Source: Typha latifolia (Eukaryota > Streptophyta > Magnoliopsida > Poales > Typhaceae). Taken from it: DNA of 64,000 bases. Of the stretch, positions 47,601-60,255 are shown piece after piece. The DNA lies in assembly GCA_019914945.1 (NCBI GenBank), contig CM034107.1:4216001-4280000 (forward strand). The letters are read 5' to 3'. The notes under the pieces are model-generated. The model saw only the letters and a program-made list of their open reading frames with translations, was not told where the DNA came from and did no database searches. Made by a program: the position numbers and the translations under genes. Each line of letters begins with the position of its first letter. Position 1 is the first letter of the stretch.

Positions 47601-50600
47601 TTACCAAAGGAGCTACATCTTAGCTACTCCATTCATGGCTTGGTTTTGGCAATTTGCAGTTTGCTACATGTTCATTTATGCATTTTATCCACGATTTGTT
47701 GCATATTAGATTTGATCAAATCATGCATCCCTTTATGATGCCTTAAGTTAGGTACCCATATCCACTAAGGAAAAAAAATTTCTAAATCCTAAATTCCAAA
47801 TCCTGAATCATATTCCTTTCTTCTCTCTGTCAATCTTTCATTTAACCTCTCTCTCTCTCTCTCTCTCTCTCTACCACCCATAGTAGGTGGATCTCTCTCT
47901 CTGACATATGATCCCAGTATCTAACTACTAATGGGATGAGATATGAGCCATTAGTTGGATCAGATTTATAGCCAAACCAAGAAAACTGGGGAAGACCCAA
48001 ATCCTTCATCATGATCTGGGTATAGAAGTGATCACACTGGTTGTTGCAAGTCCCACATCCTTCATCATAATTTTTCTTCAATTCCCTTTTTTACTTTGAT
48101 CTTACTTTTTTCTGTGTTTCTGAAATCCAAGGTTTCATCTTATGCGAGGAAACCTTTTAATCAGTTTACTCAAAAAAACTGCTGGATATCTTTTGCTTTT
48201 GGTAATTTTGAGCTTCCTTAATTTAAACCAATCATCACATATTATTATCTTTCAGTTGTAAAAGTTATCTGCAACATCCTAACTTATATTATGTACAACG
48301 AGCCTTCCTTTTGATGGCAGGGTTTTCATAATTCCTTATGAGACAGAAATTAAGAGGTGATCTTTATTGACTTCATTAGCTTCTATTTAGATGCACCACC
48401 TCAGATATAGGCGGAGGTTATTTTGAGGTTTTGTTCTTCCTCTTTACGCGACAAGGGGTACCCATCTTTTTTACAAGTTAGATGAATAATAATCAGCAAG
48501 ACCTCTCTGGATGCTTGATTTCTTTTTGTGCATAAGTACAAAAATATTACATATGGCTGAGTGAACTATCTTGTGAATCTGGTCATGTTAGGGAGAAGAA
48601 AGTCAAGGTCAGATGAAACCGACTCTAGTGAGGAGAACCTCTCTAAGAAAGACTTGGCTCTACACCAAGCCCTGGAACAAATTACAGCGTCATTTGGAAA
48701 GGGGGCAATAATGTGGCTTGGTCGCTCTAATGGGCCTAGAGAAGTTCCTGTTGTGTCAACGGGTTCGTTCTCTTTAGACTTGGCACTTGGAATTGGTGGA
48801 CTACCAAAGGTAATTGATTATGTTGATCTTTAATTGCGTTTTGGACATGGCATTCTTCTCCATTGAATTCCCCTTGATGCTAAGACATGCTTTTATGTAA
48901 TACATCGTGTTCTAGGGTAATGAATTGTGACATCTTGAAACTTTAAGCCATCAGAGATGCGTGCTCTATTACCATCTTACTACATGCTGCATTTGTAAAC
49001 TGTGTTTCTTTTGAACGAGATTTAATGAACTGGAACCAAATGCTTCTTATTGCAAATTATGTCCTTAAATTCTTTGTATCCTCCACCCTAGTTTAGTTCA
49101 CCTCTGAGTTAGGAACTCATGTACTATTGCATCTCCTTGTCCTCAATTGCCTATTTTGGTGATTTTCATAGATAATTACTCTATATTTTGAGACTTTATC
49201 TACTTAATTTGGAATTGTTATATAAATGAGGTTATGACTTTGCCAGGGACGTGTTGTGGAGATATATGGACCAGAGGCTTCAGGAAAAACTACACTTGCT
49301 CTTCATGTTATTGCTGAAGCACAAAAAAGTGGAGGTAATATTGAGGATTTTTTTTGTTCATTTCCGTTTCCCTACATCCATTCCATCCTCTATATTAATA
49401 AGTAGGAACAAGATGATCCAGATGAAAGTTACATATTTGGAGAATAATTCATTTTAGAAACTAAGAGCAGAGAAATTGATGACATGATAAAAAAGAAATG
49501 AGATGCATATGAATGATGATGTTATGTACTCTGTAACAGCTTTCCAATGTGATACAGGAACCAGGTGACCTTTTTTTCGTAAAATTATTTAGTGTTTCTC
49601 TTCTAAATTTGTGATGCTTGTAGTCCTCCCATGGTTTTCATACTTGGTCAACTAGATTACACTCGTAACTGAGAATGCTCCACAGAAGAAGACAAAACTC
49701 TAACTAGTTATTACAATGTTTTTATTTGATGTTAACTTAGGTAAGTCCTTGATAGGGAAAAGTTTAGCAAGACAGAACTTCACATGAAACTTGTACTCTA
49801 TCTGGCAGTTAGGGTAGTATGTCTTGTTAGTGCAATTTCAGTTCATGTCACTAGCACTATTTAAAAATTACTTAGGCACCTGCCACAGATGGAGTATGCC
49901 TAGGCTCTACCTTAGGTCTGTCAAGGTGTCCGTGTTAGTTTTTTTTAACAGTGTCTTAGTATGTAGGTTGACCTTGAAATTCAAAAACATAGTAGATGTC
50001 ATTAGGTTTGTTGATTTGAATGGCTCATTATGGATCTCAGTAGAAGGGCAATAATTTATTTTGTTAATTTTATGAGTTAATCTTTTGTTCTACTATTAGT
50101 CCATCATATGTTTATTTATAAACCGCCTTGGATTTTAGGAGTCTGGGTATGTACCTTCTTAACACCTTGGTATTAGGTGGGCCTCTTGGCTGCCCATATA
50201 TTGCCCACAACCCTTAAAATGTTGGTCAGTAGTAGTAATCCTTTAAACTTTTCTTGAGAAACAGAAAGTATACTTCATTTTACTTTCTAATTGTCCTTTG
50301 GGAGACTTTTATCTTCTATATTTTCACAAAATTTTCATAATTTCATTCTTAACTTGTTAACATTTTTTTTCCTCTTATTTTCCTAGGTTACTGTGCCTTT
50401 GTAGATGCTGAGCATGCTCTGGATCCAGCACTGGCGGAGTCTATTGGTGTAAAAACTGATAATTTGCTTCTTTCTCAGCCAGATTGTGGTGAGCAGGCAC
50501 TTAGCCTTGTTGACACCCTGATTCGAAGTGGTTCTATTGATGTTGTGGTTGTAGACAGTGTAAATCCCTTATACCTTATCTCTTTTTCCCTGTGCACCTG

Positions 50601-53423
50601 ACACACACATGCTGTATATTATATATATATGAGTGTGTGTGTATATGTGTTTTCCTTTTCAATGGTTCTGTATTTACTTCAAAGGATTATATGTAATGTA
50701 CCATTTAGGTTGTTATAAACTGCTCTGTCAAACAATTGCGGCAAGCATACAAGTACCTGGCCTCATTTATGTTCAATTATTTTATGATTGAAGTAGAACT
50801 GATCATATTGGCAATTTGTACATATTAAATAGCAACCACATAATTGCAAAATCATCAAATCTCAACTATAGTGGATTAAATAGATCTGAGAAGAATTTGA
50901 CATATCATCCTTCTGTTGCTCTTCTTACTTTCCTTTTTCTAGTATGTGCTTTGTAGTAAAGTTGGGAATGTTCTCTTCCATGATGAATAACTTTGCTTCC
51001 TACTATTTTTTTTTTCTGCTTTGTAATATGTGTCTGCATCTCACTTTTATGCACAATTCAAAATGCTTCTTTATTGTGAATTCTGAAATGCAGGTTGCAG
51101 CACTTGTCCCTAAAAGTGAACTGGATGGTGAAATGGGAGATGCACATATGGCCCTCCAGGCAAGGTTGATGAGCCAGGCTCTTCGCAAGCTGAGCCATTC
51201 TCTCTCTCTTTCCCAGACTATTTTGCTATTCATTAATCAGGTATTGAACATTTAGCATCTTTTTGAGATACAATTTACAGAGTTCTGGATTATATAAACC
51301 TTAACCTAGTTTATGGTGCTTTATGGATTCCATTAGATCATCTGATCTTATTATGTTGATGTATCTGAAATATTGAAATTAGACAAACATATCAACATCT
51401 GCACAAATGATTTTTCCCAACTATTTTCTTGGTCTTCTGCATAGAAATAATTTTGTTTCTTTGAGATCTCATGAAGGATTTCTTGTCTAGAATGCTGCAC
51501 TCTTTTAGATACAAATATCTCACATTGTGTCATTGTTTGATTTCTTTATTTTCACATTTTCACACCATATCCTTCCCCACAGTCCACTGTACTGTACTAA
51601 TCCAGATGGATATTTCTTATATATTAGTTTTGCTGCTGTTACAAGACCATGAAATTTCTTTTTTCTTGTACTATGATATTTGGTTAACAGGATAGTTTTT
51701 GAACCATCTTAAACAATTTATACAAGGGCAAAATGGTCTTTCTGAATCTAAGTTTGGTTCTAATGGTGATTAGTTGGATTTAGCTAACGGAATAGCATTT
51801 TTGAAAGAGTGCAATGATTTCAGTGGCAATTATGATATTTTGAAGAATGTGGTAAATATGATAATTTAGAAGCTTTTTTTTGTGGCAATTATGTAAAATC
51901 CCTAACTTATATATTTTACACTTATTAGAGCCTATTGACGAGCCTCTTGATCTTTTCCTCAGTTCTTCTAGCAATTTCCTTTCTGAATATTAATACTATT
52001 TCTATGGAACGATGCATTATGTCATGCTGTCATGCATATTTGTTATACATACACACACTTGTTTGTGCTTGAATGAGAATGCTGCTTTCAGATTTCTACA
52101 TATTAATTAATGCTAGTAAAATAAAGGAATACTAACAATTGGTTTTAGGGACATGAACATCTAAAATTTCTTGTATATGCGGAAATCCATTTTTATGCTG
52201 CATCTACCTGATATCTTGCCAGACCATTCCTATGGCAATTTTTTAATAGTTGGCAATAGAATTCATCAAATTAATTTGTCCTAAATCCTAATGCAGCATC
52301 TGGTATGCACGTGTTTGTAGGTGAGATCAAAGCTAAGCACATTTGGAGGATTTGGGGGACCAACTGAAGTTACCTCTGGGGGTAATGCCTTGAAGTTTTA
52401 TTCCTCTGTCCGCTTGAATATCAAACGAATTGGATTGGTAAAAAAGGGTGAAGAGGTAAATAAAAATAATCTATGTGTTTACTGTTTCTTTAACGAAGCC
52501 TCTTTGAGATGTAAGTGGTGCATGATAATTACCGATGAACCTCGTAGAATGAAGTATATGCCAAGTGCAATGTGCTGAAAAGTATAGAAACATAAGCATC
52601 TAGTAACATTTAGAGCATGTTTACTTATTGGTGTGTCCCCCTAAAGAAACCACTTATTTTTTGTGTTCCCCTAAAGAAAACACTTGTTTATGTATCATTT
52701 TACATGTTCCTGTTTGAAGACCATAGAAAAGTAATCCATATACGTGAACTATGACTAGACACTGCTAAAGTTAATCCCCATACTATTTAAATTTTCTATG
52801 AGGCATCATGGGATTAATAATGAATGCTCACTTATGCTTATATCAGTAATTTTCTAGTCATGTGCCAGAAATTTTTAAATGTTTGTCTAGCTCTTTTCCT
52901 TTGCATGCTAGAAACAATCTGCTATCTCAGTCAATCACCTTATGGGAGTGTCAGTTGATCCACATTCAGCTAATTCTTTACTTGTTCTTGATAACCATAA
53001 CGGTAACCATAACAATTTTTTTTTTGTTTGCAGACTGTAGGTAGCCAAGTTCTAGTGAAGATAGTAAAGAATAAGCATGCCCCACCATTCAAGACTGCAC
53101 AGTTTGAGCTTGAGTTTGGCAAGGGAATATGCCGTGATTCAGAGATAATAGACCTAGGATGTAAGCACAAGTTCATTACAAAAGGGGGAGGTGCTTTTTA
53201 CAGTTTGAATGGTCAGAGCTTTCGTGGCAAAGATGCCATTAAACGCTATTTTGCTGAGAATGAAGGTATCAGGGAAGAACTGATGATGAAACTGAAGGAA
53301 AAATTGATGCACAATGATATAGATAAAAAACATCAACAAGAAAGAGAAACACCAGATGATCCTGAAGAGATCGTCACATCTGACGCAACGGATGAGGAGA
53401 TGGTTGCTGCAGTTGAGGCATGA
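44605..53423 (+). CDS. RECA2/RECA3: Organellar RecA recombinase (plant RECA2/RECA3 type)
   Basis: Eight exons: 44605-44658, 46645-46702, 48592-48809, 49247-49334, 50387-50559, 51094-51240, 52321-52455 and 53034-53423, giving 420 residues. Residues 1-~40 are Arg/Ser/Phe-rich and act as a predicted mitochondrial transit peptide. The RecA core follows: [10 protein letters not shown], the Walker [10 protein letters not shown] at 118-126, [10 protein letters not shown], the Walker B VVVVD at 192-196, the loop-1 region with GEMGDAHM, the loop-2 region [27 protein letters not shown], and the C-terminal domain, ending in an acidic tail ([11 protein letters not shown]...). The protein forms ATP-dependent filaments on single-stranded DNA and supports homologous recombination and repair of organelle genomes. 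The acidic tail favours the RECA2 type over Arabidopsis RECA3, which lacks it, but monocot naming varies. The first donor (GAG|GTCCTT) is weak, so exon 1 is the least certain part. Confidence 0.9.
44659..48591. other. Introns 1 and 2 of the RecA gene
   Basis: Two long introns (2.0 and 1.9 kb) flank the 58-base exon 2. They are AT-rich. The frame at 45,889-46,110 has no family resemblance. A (CT)n microsatellite lies at 47,847-47,872. No intact mobile element was recognised. Confidence 0.6.
47847..47872 (+). repeat. (CT)n microsatellite
   Basis: Thirteen or so CT units in intron 2 of the RecA gene. Confidence 0.9.
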
Positions 53424-54429
53424 TGCATCATCGAGTGCTTCTGTGATATAACTCATTGAAGAAGTTACAGGTCACACTAATTATGGCTTCAGGAAATTGA
53501 ATTCCAAAATGTGGCCTTCCAGTTCGAAGATTTTGGGTAGAGGATTGCAACAACAGTATTCAACCTGGTGGCAATACCAGTAGTGGCTGGCTGATCTTGG
53601 ATTATTTACTTTTCAGCAATCCTTTTTGGTGCATGTACATTGTGTCTATAGTCGACGACATATGATCAGTGATGAGTTTGATCTCGGCTTTTACCCGAGT
53701 GATTTGGGAAATGAGAATCCTTAATAGGTCAGTCAGCTGTTTTAAATTCTGACAATATAATGCAGCACTATTCAAGTTATAATTCTCAATAGTTATATAT
53801 TTATTGCATAAACGGATAAACCTCAACATTGGTCTGCTTATGATCTATACTTTGTGTTTCCACTGAAATCTGCTACTTGATGACAAATACAAGAAAGTCT
53901 TTAAAGAAGCTTTCTATCTGTAGTTTTACTTCACTTTGACCAAATACCAAGCAGTTATGCAGGTGATCCTTATTGGCTTATATGCAAAGCCAGTGCTTCT
54001 GTTGTTATTGTACTGGACTACTTTTATAGCTTCTTTGTGATAAGCCGGTAATGTACACTAATTTAAGTTATCACTGTATCTTAGTGTTTTGGTATTATCA
54101 ACCTTATGGAGATTATGAGTTGGATTCCCTTTGTGGATATAGGGGTTGATATTTTGATGGATTTTTTTTATTAGAGTACCTATACATGCATGGTTGGGAT
54201 TTGGAGGGTTGATTTAATTGTCCTATTTATATAGTTAATCACTTTGTCTAGCACTTTGTCTGGCCTTGTGATCGATAGAAAAACTGTACACCAATTGAAG
54301 AATTAGATTGTCAATCATATCTGCCTATCAGACATTCAACATTATTTGAAGTTTTGATTTTTTTATATTAATTGGCACTGAAAATTAAGAATATCAACTG
54401 GGGTATACGAACTCAAAGGAGTTCTAGGC
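53424..54429. other. 3' region of the RecA gene and AT-rich intergenic DNA
   Basis: The first few hundred bases are probably the RecA 3' UTR; the poly(A) site was not determined. No further exon was found. Confidence 0.45.
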
Positions 54430-54895
54430 TAGCTGGACTAGCGATGAGATGAACAAACTTTTACGAAATTTGGCCTGAGCTCTAATGAGCAGAGCTGAAT
54501 TAGATTTTTAAGCTCGAAATGTTAATCGAGCCGAGCCAAGCTAGAGTCGGCTCGGTTTGAATAGGCTCAATATATAATATGTCAGATGATATTATATATA
54601 TAGACATACAAAATAAATATAAAGATGTTATATAGTATGGTTAGTTAAAACAGCTTCTATTAACCTAACCAACCTAGATTTGAATCTTATCCTTCACTAT
54701 TTATTTGCTATTTTTCCCATATAAGACTGATTTTTTTATCTAAGTTATAGGCCAGCTCATGTGAGCCTATTAAGCCCACGAGCCATAGAGCACAGCTCGA
54801 GCCTCATCGAGCGGAGCCGAGCTCAACCTTTCCCGCTCGAATTGAGCTTAAGCTTGAGTTGAGTTCAATTTTTTTCGAGCTCTCACCCCTTCCCA
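54430..54895. mobile_element. hAT-like non-autonomous repeat (GAGCTCGA/GCCGAGCC-rich)
   Basis: The plus strand contains CGAGCCGAGCCAAGC, GGCTCGGTTTGAATAGGCTC, GAGCCGAGCTCAA and a right end CGAGCTCTCACCCCTT, with the reverse-complement words spread through both halves around an AT-rich core. It is the same style as the element at 5,137-5,707. The 3' terminus GAGCTCTCACCCCTT, read as AAGGGGTGAGAGCTC, is typical of plant hAT-type ends. Confidence 0.5.
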
Positions 54896-56262
54896 TGTTC
54901 TATTAAAGGGTCAAATTTTGTTGTATTCTTTAAAATATCATATTCGCCGTCAAAGATTTGCCAATGGATTTGGAAAATGGACCTAATTAGCTAAAATATG
55001 TTTGCATTTGTTTATATCAATGCAGAGTTTAGGCTCAACCACTATCATAAGAGAGAATTTTAAATATCAGAAATGACGTGAGGAGAATTTTCTTGCTAGA
55101 AAGAATTTCAAATATCTGAAATGACATGAAATTTTTTTTTTCTTGCTTTGATTCAGCTGTGATTGGAGTTATCGGATGGTTTTGCCTAGTTATCAAACCT
55201 AAGTATCACCCTCATCTTCTAGACTATAGGGAAAAAATTAGGGTTATGAAAAGGGCAAGGGCAATTAATAGAGGAGTTTTTGATCAAACTAGACCTTTTT
55301 TAAATTTCATTTGTCGAAATAGGTTACACCCAACACTTAAGCATTTTAATATAATCAGCATTTTAATTAAAAGAAAAAAAATGCTAAAAAATTTAGCGCT
55401 TTACTAATGAAAGATGATACACATAAAATGTCGAATAATTAAATATTTTATTATTAAAAACACTAAACTAAGAAGCTGAGCTGCTTATCTACACATATCA
55501 TAACTTTCTAACTCATAGTCCATTTTGGAAATATGATATATCGTTATAAAAATAAATTTATTAAATATAATATTATTGATCAAAGCTTATTTAGATCTCA
55601 AATGAGAATTTTGTCTCAGTTATCTATTTTAGTCATAAAATATATCGATGTGAAGATATAAAAAAGAATAATGTAATCATTTCGCAGCCAACTGTGCTCA
55701 TAATTGTAAAAATATATTTTTTATTTTAGAAAATGATAAAATGCCTAATTTTTTAGTGTTTCGAAAACGTAAAAGTTTAGCATTTTATAAAATAGTGTTT
55801 TTAGTATTTTTATCTAAAATAAAATATTAAACTTATCAGTATTTTATTTAAGAGTATAATAGAATAGACCCATTTTAATATTAAACTTGATGTATAATTT
55901 ATTTGAATAAATAAAATATAAAAGACCGGTAGATCGGTCAAAACTCATCTATAGAGCCTTATAAAAGATCTCATTTCCACGACAAAAGTTCATGACTCAT
56001 GAGTCACGATTTCTTTGGTACAACAAAGTCATCCTCTTTGTAACTTTAAAAGTTTCTACTAAAAAAAGTCAATAAATAGGGATTCATTAAATATATCTTA
56101 ACATTTATATCGTAAGAAGGAATAGCCAGTTACAACAACAACAAAAATTGCAGTCAATAGACAAAAAATGACATATATATGCTTAAAGACATCCTCAATC
56201 CTTCTTTGAACTCTTCTACTGCCCTTCTAATATACCCCATGCTTGCATTCACTGAAATAAAT
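54896..56262. other. Gene-free AT-rich intergenic region
   Basis: No coding exon or defined element was recognised. A short direct repetition of the phrase AATTTTAAATATC/AATTTCAAATATC with AGAAATGACGTGA/TGAAATGACATGA occurs at 55,056-55,130. Confidence 0.45.
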
Positions 56263-56490
56263 AAATAAATAAAAATAAATTCTTAAATAACACTCTATAT
56301 ATTATTTTATTAACATTATTATTTGAGGAGTATAATCCGACCTCTCTTTTTGCTCTTTAATTTTCATACGACACCCTGACTTAATTAATTCAATCATTTT
56401 CAAATGAAAGAGTATCAAACAAGGAGTATTTAGTTAGAATACTAAATATAATTTCTAAAATATTTAAATTACCCTTTATTGGGGGTATTG
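56263..56490. mobile_element. Truncated MITE relative
   Basis: The stretch ATAATCCGACCTCTC followed by TTTTCATACGACACCCTGACTTAATT resembles the arm of the 24,333-24,900 MITE (TAATACGACCCCTC and AACACTCTGAGTTAATT). A TTAAATTACCC/GGGGGTATTG pair lies at the right side. The purine-rich centre and the second arm are missing. Confidence 0.35.
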
Positions 56491-59400
56491 TAAAGTGATT
56501 AGATCTAGGAAGATGTTTCTGATTTGGTTGGATGAATTAATGTGGGCCATGACTTAATTAAAAAAGGGTTTAGTTAGTGGGGTTCAAAAGAATTTATATT
56601 GCACGCTTGGATAATGACACATTCATAGGTCAGTAATTAAAGCAGTCTGGTGAAGACCAGAGCAATTGAATCCTGGACTAGATGTAGTGGAGGACTCAAA
56701 CCGGCCTAATTCATGGCTGCTTGACTGCTCTTAATGGAGAAAGAGGATGGCAAAATATTAGAGTAAATTAAAGGTAGAAGTTAGACAAGGGCTGCTTGGG
56801 ATAAGAGAGAGATCATGGAAGACAGCATTTGTATTTTTATTAGTAGCTTTTTGGTGGGTTTCAGGCATGCATTTTTCCTTTTCTTTTTCTTTTTTATTTA
56901 CGAGTATTACTGCCCTATTTGTTTGCTTGCATTTGTAGAAAGACAAACGCTTTGATGTTCTTTTTTTTTTTGTTGGATTTAATATAATTTTCATAGAAGA
57001 ATATATTTCTAAAAGTGAGTTTAATGTATTATAAATTTTAGGTTTTTCTTTTCGGACGTATGTATTTAAAACGCTGTAACTTTTAATGTTTCTTTTAGTG
57101 TGTTTGTTTTCGAAGTACTTATAAAAGTTACGACATTTTTATATGGTATAGATACTTAAAGAAACTATAAAAGTTTTTCAACTTTCAACATCTATAAAGA
57201 TGCTAAAAGTTTCAGCTTTTATAATTAGAATTGCCACGATGCTTTGTTGTCTCTCATACCTGGGTAGAAAGAAACCAAAATTTACAAATTATTTATACCC
57301 ACTAGTAAAACTATAATTTTTTTATTATAATAATATTAAAAAAGGGTCTGATTTGACGTCTAATTTCTCTGTCTTCATCTAATGGTTGAAATTATATGAT
57401 GTTCTACAAAATTGACTGGAAGAATATGGCTTTCACTTTTTAAGAGTAAATTAGTCTCTTTATTCTCTTTTCTTACCTCTTACTTGGTTCATAGATTAAA
57501 ACAACCTAACCAAACTTCTTTTATCTTCAAGATATCCAATGAAATGATCGTCGCTCAAGTTTTGGGACTAAATTACAAGTGATATATATATACAAAATGA
57601 CAGTTTTATCTCCTAATAGATCTAGGGAATATAAGTTTTATTTTAGCAATTCTAGTATGTATCAAATCGTTGAGTAGAAAGACTAAATTGCATTTGACTC
57701 GCTAGCTACTTCTTAAAGAAGTTTTTCTGACTGTCTACATTTATAAATATATTAACATAGATCAAAATATATCGACTCACCAACTGCTTAAGCTTTTAAA
57801 CAATAAACCAACACTAAATATCATGCAATAAGATATCTCTTCACACGTTGCTCATGCACAAACTCAGCCTCAAAACAAGAGAGCATAAGAGAGAGAGAGA
57901 GAGAGAGAGATAAAAAAGCCCAAAATATCGGCTCTCTATTCATGATAGCAGTAACAAACAGCGATTAAAATAATGTTACATAGCAACTTCAAGCTGTCTT
58001 TCCTTGTCTGTCACTGCAGGAAGTGATTATTTTTATGGGTGCTGAGAAATAGAGAGGCTGATCGAGCTTGGTTGTTATCAATATTACTCATCAGTAGCAT
58101 GGAAGCTTATTATTTAATTGGTAAAGTAGCCGAAATTGGATAATTTTATGAACCTAAGAAGAGTAAGCATTGACATCCTTACTTGTATGATGGATAACTG
58201 CAGCCATATATCCACAAGTAGATAGATTGATAGAGAACATTGAATTAGATCTCCAGTGGCAATACATAACAACAAACAAATGAGTAGAAAAAGAATCAGA
58301 GATCTATGGAAAACCTTGCCATCTTTCACGGTAAAGCAATCAAAATTAAATTAGTAATTGCCGTTCTTGCCAACAAGATTATTAGGATAATAATAGGATT
58401 TGATTTGCATTTATCATCCTAATAAGTCGGAAGAGGAAGATAAGAGCATTTCAGTCATTGTAATCTGCTAAACGGTGTTAGATGTTAATCTCTTCATTCA
58501 ATTCAGTGGTACCTCATGAAGAACTTGATCTACTCTTATCTATTTTCTGAATAAAATACACTGGAAAACAATCTGAATCTTGAATAATATGGAAGCCAGT
58601 TAATGCTCTTCCTTTTTGTAATCATATATATTTAACATACTTTATAAGCTTTGAACCTTCAAAGTAGTACAAGAGGAAGAGAAGCTTTAGGATTAATACA
58701 TATTATATAGAGGAAACAGTGGGCCAATCTGGGGAACAGGATTGCTTCCTGTCTCAAATACCACTGGAGCCCATGCATCTCCCTTCCAAGGTCAAAACTA
58801 CAGGATGCTATACATTCCAGCTTGTAAAGTATTCCTACAACCTATAAAAATTATGTCATATCAATAAATGGATTATGCCCTTACTCAATCTCACACTCCC
58901 ACATTAACTTCTTTTATATATCTTCCTCCATGCCAGTTTTATATTTTTTATCAACTCATTCTAGAACATAATGAGGTGGCACTTTCATAAGTGGGGTATA
59001 GTAGTAACCAGGCCTTTTTCTCCAATGTTGTTATAGCTTTCACTTAAATCTATTAAACCTATTAGGATGGCGTTGTAAGAAACAAAATAGTTTATGGGTG
59101 TCAGTGAAAACGGACAATATTTCACAAGGTGTAAGATAATAATTGCATAAGAGACTATTATATAAAATTTAACGTAGGTTATATGCTTATATGCGTAAAA
59201 ATAGAACTATTCATTTTCGTTACAACAAGCACTTTTTTATTCATTTCAAATAATTAATTACAAAGTGAGATAAGAGAAGAAAAAAAAGAATAGGGTAAGA
59301 ACCCTACGAAGAAGCCTTAAACTTAACTAATAATTAAAGCATGTATCTAAACAAACACTCAAGTATAATAAAATAGAGGAGATCTAGAGCAAGGCCTCCG

Positions 59401-59700
59401 CCTTAGCCAATGGACAAGCTCTAGGCCGAAAACATCCTGAGTTTTGAAAGACCGAGCACTCCTCTAACAAGCAAACTCAAACAGTACTGTGAGGCTAGCT
59501 ATGACCACCACTACAGTACATGATAGTAGTGCAAGAGGTCATAGATAGATTTGCACACCTATGGATACAAATTCTTCTTATAAAATAATTTAACACTTGC
59601 GTGAACTCAGCCAACGGAGAACTAACACATATCACTGGCCTGGTGGTAGTAATCCTTTCTATGTTACACCTAATATCTATGTGGTGCATCACCAAGCCAC
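56491..59700. other. Gene-free intergenic region upstream of the lipase gene
   Basis: AT-rich DNA with a (GA)n tract at 57,889-57,910. The segment 59,370-59,700 has higher complexity and could be a decayed repeat, but I could not match it to a family. No coding exon with a recognisable domain was found on either strand. Confidence 0.45.
57889..57910 (+). repeat. (GA)n microsatellite
   Basis: Eleven GA units in the intergenic region between the RecA and lipase genes. Confidence 0.9.
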
Positions 59701-59721
59701 ATACACACGAACCAAAAGGCA

Positions 59722-59727
59722 CACGTG
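59722..59727. promoter_or_regulatory. G-box in the distal lipase promoter
   Basis: ACACGTGTCG contains CACGTG about 530 bases upstream of the lipase start. It is at the edge of a GC-rich island (59,720-59,960). Confidence 0.4.
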
Positions 59728-59828
59728 TCGACCTCCGGGAGCCGCTCTTGTCCCGCTCCCCCTGTCGGAGATTTGACATCCGTACCAAAATCCAGTTGGA
59801 TCGATAGCAACGCGCGCCTTTTGGGGTT

Positions 59829-59897
59829 CGACGCCACCGTCACCTAAATCGGACGGCCCTAATTTAATGCCGGTACCATCGACGGCCGATACGAAGC
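59829..59897 (-). repeat. GC-rich module, copy 1 (inverted with respect to copy 2)
   Basis: On the minus strand this reads ATCGGCCGTCGATG, a spacer, ATTAAA, GGCCGTCCGATT, a spacer, then GTGACGGTGG and GTCGA. A related segment in plus orientation is at 62,571-62,639. The words GGCCGTCCGAT and ACGGTGG resemble GC-rich promoter words seen in many monocots. Confidence 0.6.
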
Positions 59898-59912
59898 CAT
59901 CCTCAGGCGCGT

Positions 59913-59920
59913 TGACGTCA
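59913..59920. promoter_or_regulatory. TGACGTCA bZIP (as-1/CRE-type) site in the lipase promoter
   Basis: The perfect palindrome TGACGTCA lies about 340 bases upstream of the lipase start and overlaps a TTGAC W-box core. TGA-class bZIP factors bind such sites in salicylate- and jasmonate-linked promoters, which would suit a lipase of this class. Function is inferred. Confidence 0.45.
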
Positions 59921-59933
59921 GATAACAAATCTA

Positions 59934-59961
59934 ACGAACTACGAACTACGAACTACGAACT
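59934..59961 (+). repeat. Four perfect copies of ACGAACT
   Basis: A 7-base unit is repeated four times head to tail directly after the bZIP site, about 295-320 bases upstream of the lipase start. Confidence 0.9.
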
Positions 59962-60194
59962 CCATCACGAGGAAAGAGGCAAATGTCGGCGTTCGTAACG
60001 ATCTCCTTCTCCTAATTACATCTCTTTCCTCTTGGTCTTTTCTCCTTATGGATTAGATAATTTTATAATTGCAATTAACTAAGTAGCAGCCTAGGAAGTG
60101 GGATGAAACCAACCAAATTTACGCATTAATCAATCTTCCAAAAGAGTGAGGGTCTATGGTCAATCCCTCGCCAAACTTACTCACTGCCTCTCTC

Positions 60195-60201
60195 TATATA
60201 T
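60195..60201 (+). promoter_or_regulatory. TATA box of the lipase gene
   Basis: TATATAT sits 55-61 bases upstream of the start codon in a CTCTCTCTATATATTC context, with a pyrimidine patch (CTCTCCCTCTCTATC) just downstream. Spacing implies a 5' UTR of roughly 25-30 bases. Confidence 0.6.
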
Positions 60202-60255
60202 TCTTCATGCATGCACTCTCCCTCTCTATCAACTTAGTAAGATTTTTGAGATTTA

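Noticed and set aside
59370..59700. Possible coding remnant on the minus strand
   Set aside because: A short open stretch exists, but no domain or splice structure could be recognised.
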